NCBI GenBank assembly: GCA_964510225.1
Contig: CAZEAN010000033.1
Span: forward strand, 1 to 51,259
Direction: 5' to 3'
Length of the DNA: 51,259 bases
DNA from: CAZEAN01 sp964510225
Lineage (GTDB): Bacteria > Planctomycetota > Planctomycetia > Isosphaerales > Isosphaeraceae
The notes beneath the pieces are model-generated. The model did not search any database. It was not told where the DNA came from and was given only the letters and a program-made list of their open reading frames with translations. The stretch's first letter is position 1, and the number at the start of each line of letters is the position of its first letter. Both the position numbers and the translations under genes were made by a program. This document shows, in pieces, positions 8,345 to 17,465 of the stretch.

Positions 8345-9604
8345 ATGGCTCTGCTCAGTGCACTGGTGCTCTGGATGACAGCGACTGATCCTCCTCTCAA
8401 CGCTCCCGACAACAAGCCGGAGCGGATTGAGGTCTCGTTGAGCGCCGCTGGGGAGGTCGACCTCGGTCGCCTCGCCGCTGTACTGTTCCAAGCTTCAGGC
8501 AACACCACTCGTTCTTTTGGGTCGGGACCGTTTGTCACGATTAAAGGAGAAGGCGGAAAGCTGACCCGTCGTTTCTTTGAAGAGGCCTTTGGAGATTCCC
8601 TCGCGTTTCGAATCGTCGGAAATCGTCTCCAATTTGAATTTGATCGAGACGCGGAGGGATGGGACGTCCGGCTCAATACGTTTGGCGATCGGGTCCTTGC
8701 AGCTCAACGTCGCGCCGACCGTTTTGGAATGTGGGCGAGACAATCGTATCGGCCCAATGATCCCAACAGGCCGACCATCTGCCTGATCCACGGGATCAAT
8801 TCCAACTCGGGATCATTCGTCTTCCTAATCCCCGAATTGGAGCGCGCTGGATATGGGGTGGTGCTGTATGACTTTGCCTTCAATCAGGACCTCGACATCT
8901 CGGCCCCAGAGTTCGTTAAGGAGCTGAAAGCCTTCCGACGTCGGACCGGCGATCGTCAACCTTGGGCGCTCGCTTGTCACTCAATGGGAGGACTCCTGGC
9001 ACGCTATTATGTCGAGAGCCCCGATTATGATGAGGACGTAGTGGCCTTAATCTTAATCGGACCGCCCAATCAAGGCTCGGCAATCGCACAAGGTCAAGTC
9101 CTCCTTCGCTTCATTGAGGGGATCGTGGGTGCCCAACAAGGGCGGCCACCGCTGACGGCTCTCCAGACCGACGCCGAGGACGCAGCCGAAGACTTAATGC
9201 CTGGTAGTGCATTTCTGGCCGAACTCAATCGAGACGGACCCCGACCTGGTGTCCCGTACTACATTCTCGCTGGGAACATGGGATTCTTTTCCTCCGAAAC
9301 ACGCGCACAGATCCTCAGGCAGTACAACCGGATGCGGAGGGGAAACGGAATCCTCGGTGGCTTGGCGAGCATCGCCGGTGGTGATATAGAGGCCGTCCTT
9401 GAAGTCATATCCGATGGTACCGGGGATGGTGCTGTCTCGGTATCATCGACCAAGCTGGAGGGGGCGACTCGCTTTGTGGTGATTGCCGCGAATCACGTGG
9501 AGCTCATACGAGCACCACTGTTCTTTTCGGAACCAGGACCGATCGCTTGCCTTCCTTATCTCTTAAACTGGCTCGAACTCTCTTTTGCTGATCTTAGAGA
9601 ATAG
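8345..9604 (+). CDS. Exported alpha/beta hydrolase (lipase/esterase-like)
   Basis: A 419-residue serine hydrolase. An N-terminal hydrophobic stretch (ALLSALVLWMTA) suggests export. About 110 residues of unknown character follow, then the hydrolase fold with the oxyanion region CLIHGINSNSGSF, the nucleophile elbow ACHSMGGLLARYY (GxSxG variant HSMGG) and a likely catalytic histidine in AANHVEL near the C-terminus. This matches the PGAP1/lipase-like group. The ATG at 8345 is preceded by GGGAGG seven bases upstream, so it is preferred over a start at 8306. The substrate cannot be deduced. Confidence 0.85.
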   Translation: MALLSALVLWMTATDPPLNAPDNKPERIEVSLSAAGEVDLGRLAAVLFQASGNTTRSFGSGPFVTIKGEGGKLTRRFFEEAFGDSLAFRIVGNRLQFEFDRDAEGWDVRLNTFGDRVLAAQRRADRFGMWARQSYRPNDPNRPTICLIHGINSNSGSFVFLIPELERAGYGVVLYDFAFNQDLDISAPEFVKELKAFRRRTGDRQPWALACHSMGGLLARYYVESPDYDEDVVALILIGPPNQGSAIAQGQVLLRFIEGIVGAQQGRPPLTALQTDAEDAAEDLMPGSAFLAELNRDGPRPGVPYYILAGNMGFFSSETRAQILRQYNRMRRGNGILGGLASIAGGDIEAVLEVISDGTGDGAVSVSSTKLEGATRFVVIAANHVELIRAPLFFSEPGPIACLPYLLNWLELSFADLRE

Positions 9605-9745
9605 AGTTTGTGGAGGCGATCAAGGAATGCGAAGTAGGTGTCGGACCAATCCTGGCCCCGACTTGATCATCCTCCGTTGATCCGCGATAACAAGTGTTTC
9701 TGATTGGATTACTGAGAGCCCCTAACGAAGGTTGAGTGATCACGC

Positions 9746-10705
9746 ATGCCCGAGCCGTATCGCGTTGTAGTGGCTGATTTCCTCGAAGAATCAACGATCG
9801 AAGCCCCGATCCTCCTGGATCTCGCTCGGATCGAACTCATTGGTGCCCATTCGGAAGCGGAGCTACTCGACCACCTCCCTCGGACCGATGCGCTCATCCT
9901 GTACCATGATGTCGCGATGCTCACCGATGCTGCAATGCAACAGCTCAAGGGGTGTCGCGGGATTGTCCGGGCCGGTGTCGGATACAACAATATAGATTTG
10001 GCAGCGGCTTCGGGACGTGGGATCCAAGTTTGCAACGTACCCGACTACGGCGCAGAGGAAGTCGCCGATCATGCGATGATGCTCCTCTTGTCGGTGATAC
10101 GTCGCTTGATAGCTTGCCATGAATCGATACGAAACGGAGATTGGGAACCAAGTCTCGTGACGGGGACTCCCAGGCTTCGGGGCCGAACGCTTGGATTAGT
10201 TGGTGCGGGACGGATTGGGACCGCAATGGCGCTTCGTGCCAAGGCGTTTGGTCTCAACGTGCGCTTCTTCGATCCGCATGCAGCACCTGGATTCGAGAAA
10301 GCAATCGGGATTCCTCGAGTTGAATCCATCGAAGAACTCTTTGAATCGTCTCAGTTTATCAGCATTCATTGCTATCTCGACGACTCGACTCATCATTTAG
10401 TCAACCGCGACCTCTTGAGACGGCTCCCGGGCGAAGCAGTCCTGATAAACACGGCCCGCGGCCCAGTGGTCGACCAGAACGCACTGATCGAGGCTCTTGA
10501 GGAAGACCGACTGCTAGGCGCTGGTCTTGATGTCTTTGAACGAGAACCCCTTGACGACGTCCGGCTCCGAAACCACCCGAGAGTGGTTCTCACGCCGCAC
10601 GTTGCGTTTTACAGCGTTGAAGGATTTGCGGAGATGCGTCGTAAGTCGGCGGAGGAAGTCCGTCGCCTCCTCCTCGGCCAACCACCGCGTTGCCCCGTAA
10701 ACTGA
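9746..10705 (+). CDS. D-2-hydroxyacid dehydrogenase, CtBP-like
   Basis: A 319-residue NAD-dependent dehydrogenase. The Rossmann motif GAGRIG spans residues 153-158. The catalytic set is Arg238 (NTARGPVVD), Glu267 (VFEREPL) and His285 (LTPHVAFYS). The TPHxAFYS form and GVGYNNID are typical of the C-terminal-binding-protein subgroup rather than of phosphoglycerate dehydrogenase, and there is no ACT domain. It probably reduces a 2-keto acid in the cytoplasm; the substrate is unknown. It is monocistronic and followed by a strong hairpin. Confidence 0.9.
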   Translation: MPEPYRVVVADFLEESTIEAPILLDLARIELIGAHSEAELLDHLPRTDALILYHDVAMLTDAAMQQLKGCRGIVRAGVGYNNIDLAAASGRGIQVCNVPDYGAEEVADHAMMLLLSVIRRLIACHESIRNGDWEPSLVTGTPRLRGRTLGLVGAGRIGTAMALRAKAFGLNVRFFDPHAAPGFEKAIGIPRVESIEELFESSQFISIHCYLDDSTHHLVNRDLLRRLPGEAVLINTARGPVVDQNALIEALEEDRLLGAGLDVFEREPLDDVRLRNHPRVVLTPHVAFYSVEGFAEMRRKSAEEVRRLLLGQPPRCPVN

Positions 10706-10784
10706 TCTCGATGTTTTCGGGTCAGTCGGCTATGAACAGCAACCCGAGGTTCGGGAACTCGGTTCCAGTCGCTGTCCTGATTCA

Positions 10785-10824
10785 TGGAGGTCGAAGGGGG
10801 CATAATCGCCCGATTCGGCCTCCA
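10785..10824 (+). terminator. Long hairpin after the dehydrogenase gene
   Basis: Eleven-base stem (10785-10795 with 10814-10824, one G-T pair) enclosing a second GGGC/GCCC stem. There is no T tract after it. It lies 80 bp beyond the dehydrogenase stop. The rest of 10706-11130, upstream of the tolC-like gene, contains no credible coding frame and should hold that gene's promoter. Confidence 0.55.
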
Positions 10825-11130
10825 CCGTTCAATCCAGAAAGTCAACCTCAATCCGCTGATCGATCTATGTCCTAGAACCGTCTCAAGTCTTAGGACCCTT
10901 CCAGCCGATCTTGATTTTGGTTGATTCCGGAGACTTCTTGAGGAGCCTCAGAACAAATTCTGTACTGAGAGCCATCGGAACCTTCCGCGAGTCTTGGATT
11001 GTTCGAATTAAAGAAGTGTTCAGGGACTTGGGGCATCTTGGTATCGGGGACTCGTGATTCGAGCCGGACCGACCGTCCTCTTCGGAAAAACCGACCCCTT
11101 CCCATGGCGCTATTCAAGGATGATCTGGCC

Positions 11131-13533
11131 ATGCGATTGACCCGTTTCGGCAGTAGGAAATTAGGGGCGGTCCTTGCCGCAACCGGGTTGGTACTCGCCG
11201 GTTGCCAGAGGATTCCCTACATCGATCAGTCGAAATCGGTGCCGCATGATGCAAGTTCATCGGTAGCGATGGTCGACTCCGAAGTCCAGCAGGCTGCGTT
11301 TCAGAGCCAAATGCCAGTTCAACTTCCGCAACTGGCACCACCGAGAACCCCGGACAATCCGGAGGTTCTCGAACCCTGGTTCATGACCCTTGAGGAGGCT
11401 ATTCAAATCGGGATGGCGAATTCCGAGGTGATCCGGGTGATCTCGCTCGGTGCCCAGGGGATCCCAGTCACCGGATTTTCGCCGACCCCACTTAGTACCG
11501 CGGCGGGATCGGCACTCGGTGCTGGAACGCTCTCGACGGTCTATGACCCATCGATCCAAGAAACGCAGATAGCGGCCGCGCTTTCGGCTTTTGACACACA
11601 ATTTACTACACAGTTCTTCTATCAAGAGGCCGACTTCCTGGTGAACAACCAGATTGCGGCAGGTTTCTTGAGCGTTGGTGACGAAGAACTCCTCGCACTG
11701 GTTCGTAGTAAAGGTGCTGGTGGTGGAGTTCCGAGTTTCTCCGCCCAACTCACGAAGCGGACTGCCACCGGTGCGACCCTCCGCGTCGCTAACGAGATTG
11801 ATTATACCTTCGCGAACTCACCGATTCAGACTTTCCCGTCGGTCTATGAGTCGCGCGTGATCTTACAATTCACCCAACCGCTGTTGGGTGGCAACGATAC
11901 GAGCGGACCCACGGGCCTCGAAGCAAACCGGGCGAACGTGGTGATTTCTCGGCTCAACGCCGACACCTCAGTCTGGAGTTTCAAGGCCGAGGTAATGGCG
12001 ATGGTTCGGTCGATCGAACAACAGTACTGGGCTCTCTCGCAGCAGCAGATCCAGTACTGGAGCCGAGCCCGCGCAGTCGACCTCGGGGCTCGGATTCTGG
12101 AACAAGAGCAGATCGAAGAACGGGTCGGGACGGGGTCTCGAGTTGACGTTGCCGAAGCCGAAGAACAGTTCCGACAGTTCCAGATCAATCTCGTCCAAGC
12201 TCAAGCCGATCTGATTACGACTGAACGACAGTTCCGCGAACTACTCGGTTTACCACCAACGGACGGCCGCCGGATTACGCCGGTTTCGGAGCCAACGACT
12301 GCGAGGTTCGAGCCCGACTGGGAAACGAGCCTTGCCCAGATGGTCAGCTACCAACCGGACATCGTCCAGCAACAGCTCTTAGTCCGGATCGCGGAGCTTC
12401 AACTTCTTCTCGCGAGAAACCAGCTTCTCCCCTCGTTGAGTTTGGACTTGCTCTACCAATTCAACGGGATCGGACAGGATCTAGACACCGCCTACCAGGT
12501 CCTGACGGGTCAGCCTGTCCTTTCGGTCGATCCCATCATCGCGAGTCAGCAGAGTGCTGCTGGGGTCAATCCTGCATCTACATTCTACAATAACTTCCAG
12601 ACTTGGCAGATCGGCCTGACCTTCTCAATGCCGATTGGCTTCCGGGGCGAACTCGCCGATGTGAAAGCAGCACAGCTTGCCTTGCTCCGCCAACGGGCGT
12701 TTCTGCAGCAGACCGTTCACCAGTCCACTCACTCACTCTATCGTTTCTTCTTGGAAATCGATCTAAACTACAAGTTGCTCAAACTCTCGGGATTGCTCCG
12801 GGAAGCAGCCTATGAGCGATTGGAAGCGAACCGAGTCTTCTACGAAATTGGGACGATCAGCATCGACCGCTACCTCGATGCCGTCAATCGCTGGTCCGAT
12901 TCGGTTGCAAGTGAGGCTCAGTTCAAGACGAGCTACAACATCTCGATCGCCGCCCTTGAAGAGGCAAAGGGAACTCTCTTGGCTTACAACAACATCGCGG
13001 TCGCCGAGGGACCGAACCCGAGAAAAGCTTCCATCCAAGCGATCGACCAACAACGTGCTCATAAGGTGATCCCAATCCCGCATGACGGACCGATCTCGCC
13101 GACACCGATCGTCGGGCCAGACGTCCCGGATCCGGTCAAGCCACGGTTGCCGCTCGGGACACCGGCCCGTCCAGCCAATCCGAACTTCCCGGCGCCTTAC
13201 GGCACCCGAGGTCCTGGACCGAGACCGGTTGCCCCGACGATCCCCGCCGCTGATCCGACCCCACTCAGTTCGAATCGACCGCTCGCTGAGTTCTTCGATG
13301 CAGGGGTGACCCGAACAGCGAATGAAGCGATTGCTCCTGAACCCCTCCCGAGCCTCCCGAGATCCGTTGGAAGTGCCAACTCGAGACCAACGGTCCCCTC
13401 GATCGACCTGCCACCGTTGCCGAGTCGATCCCTTCCAAACCCGCAAGGAGGGGGGAACGTAAGTCCGGATGGTCTCCCGCCGTTGCCCCAGGAGATCCCT
13501 TCGATTGACTTACCACCGTTGCCCGGTCGCTAG
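11131..13533 (+). CDS. TolC-family outer membrane efflux lipoprotein
   Basis: An 800-residue outer membrane factor. The leader ends in the lipobox LAGC (Cys25), so it should be lipid-anchored. The TolC/OEP repeats span about residues 85-640: long coiled helices with family features such as VDVAEAEEQFRQFQINLVQAQ and, in the second repeat, ALLRQRAFLQQ. Some 150 residues at the C-terminus are proline-rich, with the motif SIDLPPLP occurring three times with minor variation; this is not part of the barrel. OEP proteins form the outer duct of tripartite pumps, but no membrane-fusion protein or inner-membrane pump gene lies nearby. The ATG at 11131 is chosen because it begins a clean lipoprotein signal; ATG 11104 is an alternative. 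Confidence 0.88.
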   Translation: MRLTRFGSRKLGAVLAATGLVLAGCQRIPYIDQSKSVPHDASSSVAMVDSEVQQAAFQSQMPVQLPQLAPPRTPDNPEVLEPWFMTLEEAIQIGMANSEVIRVISLGAQGIPVTGFSPTPLSTAAGSALGAGTLSTVYDPSIQETQIAAALSAFDTQFTTQFFYQEADFLVNNQIAAGFLSVGDEELLALVRSKGAGGGVPSFSAQLTKRTATGATLRVANEIDYTFANSPIQTFPSVYESRVILQFTQPLLGGNDTSGPTGLEANRANVVISRLNADTSVWSFKAEVMAMVRSIEQQYWALSQQQIQYWSRARAVDLGARILEQEQIEERVGTGSRVDVAEAEEQFRQFQINLVQAQADLITTERQFRELLGLPPTDGRRITPVSEPTTARFEPDWETSLAQMVSYQPDIVQQQLLVRIAELQLLLARNQLLPSLSLDLLYQFNGIGQDLDTAYQVLTGQPVLSVDPIIASQQSAAGVNPASTFYNNFQTWQIGLTFSMPIGFRGELADVKAAQLALLRQRAFLQQTVHQSTHSLYRFFLEIDLNYKLLKLSGLLREAAYERLEANRVFYEIGTISIDRYLDAVNRWSDSVASEAQFKTSYNISIAALEEAKGTLLAYNNIAVAEGPNPRKASIQAIDQQRAHKVIPIPHDGPISPTPIVGPDVPDPVKPRLPLGTPARPANPNFPAPYGTRGPGPRPVAPTIPAADPTPLSSNRPLAEFFDAGVTRTANEAIAPEPLPSLPRSVGSANSRPTVPSIDLPPLPSRSLPNPQGGGNVSPDGLPPLPQEIPSIDLPPLPGR

Positions 13534-13560
13534 TGATCGATCAGTGAAGACTTGACGCAA

Positions 13561-13612
13561 AGAAGGCCACCATCCGGAGAACTCGGGTCCGAGTGTCGGA
13601 GGGTGGCCTTCT
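13561..13612. terminator. Bidirectional terminator between convergent genes
   Basis: Perfect 11 bp inverted repeat AGAAGGCCACC (13561-13571 with 13602-13612) with an inner CCGG/TCGG-type pairing. It lies 28 bp beyond the tolC-like stop and 63 bp beyond the stop of the convergent minus-strand gene, so it can serve both. Confidence 0.75.
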
Positions 13613-13674
13613 CTCTATCGATGCCCTTAGAACCTTCGATAGAAGTGAGACAGAAGATGGTGCTCTGTATCACG

Positions 13675-14529
13675 CTAACTGGCGTTCGGGGACCGCTTGA
13701 TTGCCGCGAACTCTTGAACGCGGGCCGTGAGTGCTCGCTCGGTCGGGAGCCGCTCCATTGAACTCGCTCCGTAAAATCCATCGACGCTCGTAAGTTGATT
13801 GAGGATGAACGCGGCGTCATGAGGCATTGCAATTGGTCCACCATGGCAGAGGATAATCACCTCTTCGTGGACCTCCTTCGCAGCATCGGCGATTGCAGCG
13901 ATCCGGGGAAGACAATCCTGCAGTGTGATTGATGTTCGAGCGCCAATTGTCCCGCTCGTGGTCAAGCCCATATGGGCGACGATAATGTCGGCCCCGGCCT
14001 CGGCGAGAAGCTTGGCTTGTCCCGGATCGAAGGCGTATGGGGTTGTCAACATCTCGAGTGAACGGGCTGTTGCAATACATTCGACTTCGAGGTCGAACCC
14101 CATCCCAGTCTCTTCAAGGTTTGCACGAAAGGTACCATCAATGAGGCCGACCGTCGGAAAATTTTGAATCCCGGCGAAACCGAGGTCTTGAAGTTCGCGT
14201 AAAAATCGTTCACGGATCATGAACGGATCCGTGCCGCAGACACCCGCTAGGACCGGTGTATTCTTGACGACGGTCAGTACCTCAAACGCCATCTGTTTGA
14301 CAATCTCGTTGGCGTTGCCGTAGGGCATCAGACCTGCGAGTGAACCACGGCCAGCCATCCGAAATCGGCCTGAATTGTAAATGACGATGAGGTCAATCCC
14401 GCCCGCTTCTTCAGCTTTGGCACTAATACCGATACCTGCGCCTCCACCGATTATCGGTTCGTTCCTTGCGATCTTCTGGCGGAGGCGACCCAGGATCTCG
14501 ACGCGAGACTCGGCCACAGTTGTCCTCAA
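13675..14529 (-). CDS. Phosphoenolpyruvate hydrolase-like TIM-barrel protein
   Basis: A 284-residue protein of the TIM-barrel family annotated as phosphoenolpyruvate hydrolase family, PF09370. Characteristic segments are GGGAGIGISAKAEE near the N-terminus, VCGTDPFM, GIQNFPTVGLIDG, AHMGLTTSGTIGA and CHGGPIAMP. In fungi and plants the same domain is fused to the Tm-1 N-terminal domain; here that partner is the gene immediately upstream (21 bp gap). The in vivo reaction is not established. No signal peptide is visible. Confidence 0.88.
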   Translation of the reverse strand: MRTTVAESRVEILGRLRQKIARNEPIIGGGAGIGISAKAEEAGGIDLIVIYNSGRFRMAGRGSLAGLMPYGNANEIVKQMAFEVLTVVKNTPVLAGVCGTDPFMIRERFLRELQDLGFAGIQNFPTVGLIDGTFRANLEETGMGFDLEVECIATARSLEMLTTPYAFDPGQAKLLAEAGADIIVAHMGLTTSGTIGARTSITLQDCLPRIAAIADAAKEVHEEVIILCHGGPIAMPHDAAFILNQLTSVDGFYGASSMERLPTERALTARVQEFAAIKRSPNAS

Positions 14530-14550
14530 GGGTTAAGTATGCGATCTCAA

Positions 14551-15765
14551 TCAGAAAGATCCCTGCAATCGTTCAAACTCATCGACCAGTGCTCTCGAAA
14601 ATTCAGGGTCATTGATATGGTACGGGAGTCGGATAATTGTTCGATTCTCCCTGTCCTCGATGAGTTTATCTAGGGTTTCAAACAAGGCGGCATTTGCCTG
14701 GGTGTCTTCGAACGGCCCGCCCGGCGCGTCCAAGATTGAGACACCCTTTTCAGGGAGTAGCAGCGTAAAGCCGGAGACTGATCGGTTGAGCTTCGTAGCA
14801 ATCCAGGCGGCAATCTCTCGGTTCTCGTCGGGAGTGGTCCGCATCAAGGTAATTTGGGGATTGTGCTGGTAGAGAGTCCGATTTTTAAATCGCGCGGGGA
14901 TTGTTTCGATTGCCCCGAAGTTGACCATATCGAGCGCACCAACACTGAGCACGAACGGAATTCCCTGATCGACGGTTGATTCAAACCGATCAGGCCCAGC
15001 GGGGAAGACACCTCCAACCACCTCATCGGCGACCTCAGTTGTGGTGATGTCCAAGACTCCCGTGATCATCCCCGCTCGGACGAGATTCTCCATGGCTCGT
15101 CCACCGGTTCCGGTCGCATGAAAGACGAGGCAGTCCTCTCCCTGCGCTTCCAGGCTCTCCCTGACGGCGTTGACGCACGGGGTTGTCACCCCGAACATCG
15201 TCAGTCCAAGGGTCCGTTGCGCAATGCGATCGCTGGTGATGGTTCTGTGTCGTGCCATTCCGGCCATTGCATGAGCAGCGTTACTTAGTATTTGTTCCGA
15301 GAGTCGGTTGAGCCCAGCGATATCGACGACCGAGTACATCATAATAATATCGGTGCAGTCGACATAGGGAGTTGTATTGCCACTTGCAACGGTTGAGACC
15401 ATCAGCTTCGGGAGCCCGATCGGTAGTCTCCGCATCGCCGCTGTAATGAGTGCCGTCCCACCGCTACCACCAATCCCTATCACCCCGGTCACTCGATTCG
15501 CTTGAAGCTCCTGACTGAGGTAGCGGCCGAGTGCACTTCCCATCGCGGCTATAGCATCGCCTCGGGTTCCGCCGGAGGGAAGCTCTGAGCCTGACAAGAC
15601 CTCGGCTCGTGTAACGTCGGGCGACTCTTTGGGATCCGAGCCGGTACTGACATCAACAGTCCGAACGACTACGCCCGTCTCTCGGAGAGAATTGGCGACA
15701 AATTGAAGTTCAGCCGCCTTGGTATCCATCGTTGCAATTGCGTATACAGCGGCGGAGTCGACCAC
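14551..15765 (-). CDS. Tm-1-like ATP-binding protein (UPF0261)
   Basis: A 404-residue UPF0261 protein, homologous to the N-terminal ATP-binding domain of the tomato mosaic virus resistance protein Tm-1. I see VYAIATMDTKAAELQFVA at the start, the glycine loop GIGGSGGTALITAAMR, VSTVASGNTTPYVDC, and FHATGTGGRAMENLV. It is first in a two-gene operon with the TIM-barrel partner. The start is a GTG at 15765, as far as the homologous block allows. The biochemical role in bacteria is unknown. Confidence 0.88.
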   Translation of the reverse strand: MVDSAAVYAIATMDTKAAELQFVANSLRETGVVVRTVDVSTGSDPKESPDVTRAEVLSGSELPSGGTRGDAIAAMGSALGRYLSQELQANRVTGVIGIGGSGGTALITAAMRRLPIGLPKLMVSTVASGNTTPYVDCTDIIMMYSVVDIAGLNRLSEQILSNAAHAMAGMARHRTITSDRIAQRTLGLTMFGVTTPCVNAVRESLEAQGEDCLVFHATGTGGRAMENLVRAGMITGVLDITTTEVADEVVGGVFPAGPDRFESTVDQGIPFVLSVGALDMVNFGAIETIPARFKNRTLYQHNPQITLMRTTPDENREIAAWIATKLNRSVSGFTLLLPEKGVSILDAPGGPFEDTQANAALFETLDKLIEDRENRTIIRLPYHINDPEFSRALVDEFERLQGSF

Positions 15766-15897
15766 AGGATGTCCATCGACAGGTTAAGAAGGTTGTTTGG
15801 GATGGTTAAGTCATCATCCTATCGAGATTAATGGTAAGGGAGACGTAGCAAGTACCTAACTAAGTGGAAGTCTATCTCAAAGTTGACTGATGATAAG

Positions 15898-15970
15898 CTC
15901 CCCGACCAGGACTCGAACCTGGAACCTAGCGGTTAACAGCCGCTCGCTCTACCGATTGAGCTATCGGGGA
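15898..15970 (-). tRNA. tRNA-Asn(GUU)
   Basis: A 73-base cloverleaf on the minus strand: acceptor stem TCCCCGA / TCGGGGA, D arm with AGCTC...GAGC, anticodon stem AGCGG / CCGCT with loop CTGTTAA (anticodon GTT), and T arm with GGTTCGAGTCC. Discriminator base G; CCA is not encoded. Confidence 0.97.
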
Positions 15971-16049
15971 AATGATCTCGACGTGATACTCTCGAAGAAT
16001 ATCGCTCTGAGAGCCAAAGATCAAGAGTGAGCGGGCTTTCGGAGTTAGT

Positions 16050-16098
16050 TGCCCGATGAGGAGTTGGCTGAACAAGTCCAAACGGCTCTCATCGGGCA
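16050..16098 (-). terminator. Hairpin between the RHH gene and tRNA-Asn
   Basis: Perfect 11 bp inverted repeat TGCCCGATGAG (16050-16060 with 16088-16098), with a smaller TTGG/CCAA stem inside the 27-base loop. It lies downstream of the minus-strand ribbon-helix-helix gene. It lacks a T tract, so it may be a processing or stability hairpin rather than a classic terminator. Confidence 0.5.
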
Positions 16099-16184
16099 GA
16101 GATCGTGCCCTAATCCCACTCAGAACTATAGTTCGGTTCCTTTTGAGGAGATTTAGTCAGGGTTCCACTGAGGAAGTTTCTTCC

Positions 16185-16358
16185 TTAGCTTGACATCGAC
16201 CCTTCCTTCGTAGCACCGTCATGCTGTTCGACAGCCTTCTCCAGAAGGCCGACGATGAGTGCATTGAGCGATGCTTTATCTTCTTTAGCCCAGCTTGCGA
16301 GTTGCTCGTGAAGCGCTGGTGGCATCCGAATTTGGAAGTGTACGACGGTTTCAGGCAT
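16185..16358 (-). CDS. Small ribbon-helix-helix (Arc/HicB-type) DNA-binding protein
   Basis: A 57-residue protein with a single ribbon-helix-helix fold: a strand VVHFQIRMP, helix A LHEQLASWAKEDK and helix B SLNALIVGLLEKAVEQ. Such proteins dimerise and bind DNA as antitoxins or small repressors. The frame extends further upstream, but the ATG at 16358 has GAGGAGG a few bases before it, and the upstream part does not look like protein. No toxin gene (HicA, RelE, PIN) is adjacent. It is divergent from the GbsR-type regulator across 286 bp that must hold both promoters. Confidence 0.78.
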   Translation of the reverse strand: MPETVVHFQIRMPPALHEQLASWAKEDKASLNALIVGLLEKAVEQHDGATKEGSMSS

Positions 16359-16644
16359 CGGCTGCCTCCTCAGGATTTCAGAGGGTTGGCGGGAAGATAA
16401 CCACTCTACCCAAGAACGGTAAGTTAGAACGTGACTTGGATTCAGTGGTTGAATTAAGTTGAAGTGGTGAAATGCAATTCTACCCGGTGGCTTGCTCCCT
16501 CGCATAGTATCTTCTTTGTTTCGAACTACATTGGTTTGACATGGGTGTCCTGCTGATGGTTGGATTGAGTTCCCTTCATGAGGTTGTTCAGGTTCTCTCC
16601 GTGCAACCCTTCAACCAATGAGGCAACCTTGACGGGATAAACTC

Positions 16645-17253
16645 ATGTCTAATTCTGATGATGTCCCTCACGTTGGGAACGAAGCAGTGTTCCCCAAAGT
16701 GACCGGTCAGCCATCCGCTGCCTTAGTTCGTCAATTTGTCGAACACTGGGGAATGATGGCACGCTCTTGGGGCATTAACCCCACGATGGGTGAACTCTTC
16801 GCGATTCTCTATATCACGGGCGAAGACTGGACGGCTGATGACCTGCGTCAACGCCTCGAAGTCTCTCGAGGTAATGTGAGCATGAATCTCCGGGAGCTGA
16901 TGAGCTGGGGAGTTGTCCAGAAGGTACATCGACAAGGAGAACGACGCGAATATTTCCGCGCAGAGTCCGACGTCTGGACTCTATTCCGACGGATCTTGGC
17001 TGAACGCAAGCGACGTGAGCTTGATCCAACCTTGGCTGTGCTCGAGCGGCTTAATGAAGAGATCGCCTCCGAACCTTCACTTCTCTCATATCGACCGGCC
17101 ATCGAAGCGATGGGGGCGTTCTTCCAGACCCTCCATGCGATCGCGATCCAGGTTGACGGTATGACTCCCCAACAACTCACAGAGCTCAGCGCAGTTTTTC
17201 GGACTCCGACCGATTCCGACAATCATGACTCAAACGCAGATTGCGACTCCTAG
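16645..17253 (+). CDS. GbsR/MarR-family transcriptional regulator
   Basis: A 202-residue winged-helix regulator. The HTH/wing region runs from about residue 50 to 105: MGELFAILYITGEDWTADDL, RLEVSRGNVSMNLRELMSWG and the wing VVQKVHRQGERREYF. The C-terminal half is helical and probably dimerises. GbsR-type members regulate osmolyte uptake or membrane functions in other phyla. What this one controls is not evident, since downstream of it come only a structured intergenic region and an orphan gene. A T7 run at 17284-17290 follows shortly after its stop. Confidence 0.87.
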   Translation: MSNSDDVPHVGNEAVFPKVTGQPSAALVRQFVEHWGMMARSWGINPTMGELFAILYITGEDWTADDLRQRLEVSRGNVSMNLRELMSWGVVQKVHRQGERREYFRAESDVWTLFRRILAERKRRELDPTLAVLERLNEEIASEPSLLSYRPAIEAMGAFFQTLHAIAIQVDGMTPQQLTELSAVFRTPTDSDNHDSNADCDS

Positions 17254-17296
17254 TCATGAGTGCGTTGTCCAATCTGATTCGAATTTTTTTGCTTAC

Positions 17297-17360
17297 ACCC
17301 TTTTCAGACAGAATTGAAAGGTATAGAAAAGGGTTGTCATTAAGTTTTGATTAACTTAAT
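17297..17360 (+). repeat. Two consecutive hairpins downstream of the GbsR-type gene
   Basis: First hairpin: perfect 9 bp arms ACCCTTTTC / GAAAAGGGT (17297-17305 with 17326-17334, 20-base loop). Second: perfect 8 bp arms ATTAAGTT / AACTTAAT (17339-17346 with 17353-17360, 6-base loop). They immediately precede a more complex fold at 17378. They could terminate or stabilise the GbsR transcript, or be the 5' part of a larger RNA. Confidence 0.6.
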
Positions 17361-17377
17361 AACCGACCAGCGAGCGA

Positions 17378-17459
17378 ACGGCCCTCGACAGGTTGCCTAC
17401 GCGTTTTGGGCGGAAGGCGTGGGCAACTCAACTCGGGGTTGAGGACTTGTCGGGGCCGT
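17378..17459 (+). ncRNA. Candidate structured RNA with a three-way junction
   Basis: The sequence folds on paper into three helices. P1 closes the element: 17378-17390 with 17448-17459, 12 pairs with one bulged T. P2 is an 11-pair stem, 17392-17402 with 17417-17427, with one G-T pair and a 14-base loop. P3 is a 5-pair stem, 17428-17432 with 17438-17442, loop TCGGG. The helices abut with almost no unpaired junction bases. A terminator-like hairpin follows at 17466-17504. No known riboswitch or ribozyme core is recognisable. Strand is assumed from flanking genes, since such stems are nearly symmetric. Confidence 0.4.
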
Positions 17460-17465
17460 GATTCA

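Noticed and set aside
13141..13530. Apparent tandem repeats in the C-terminus of the TolC-like gene
   Set aside because: Proline-rich protein motifs recur, but the DNA is diverged, so this is low-complexity protein sequence rather than a DNA repeat.
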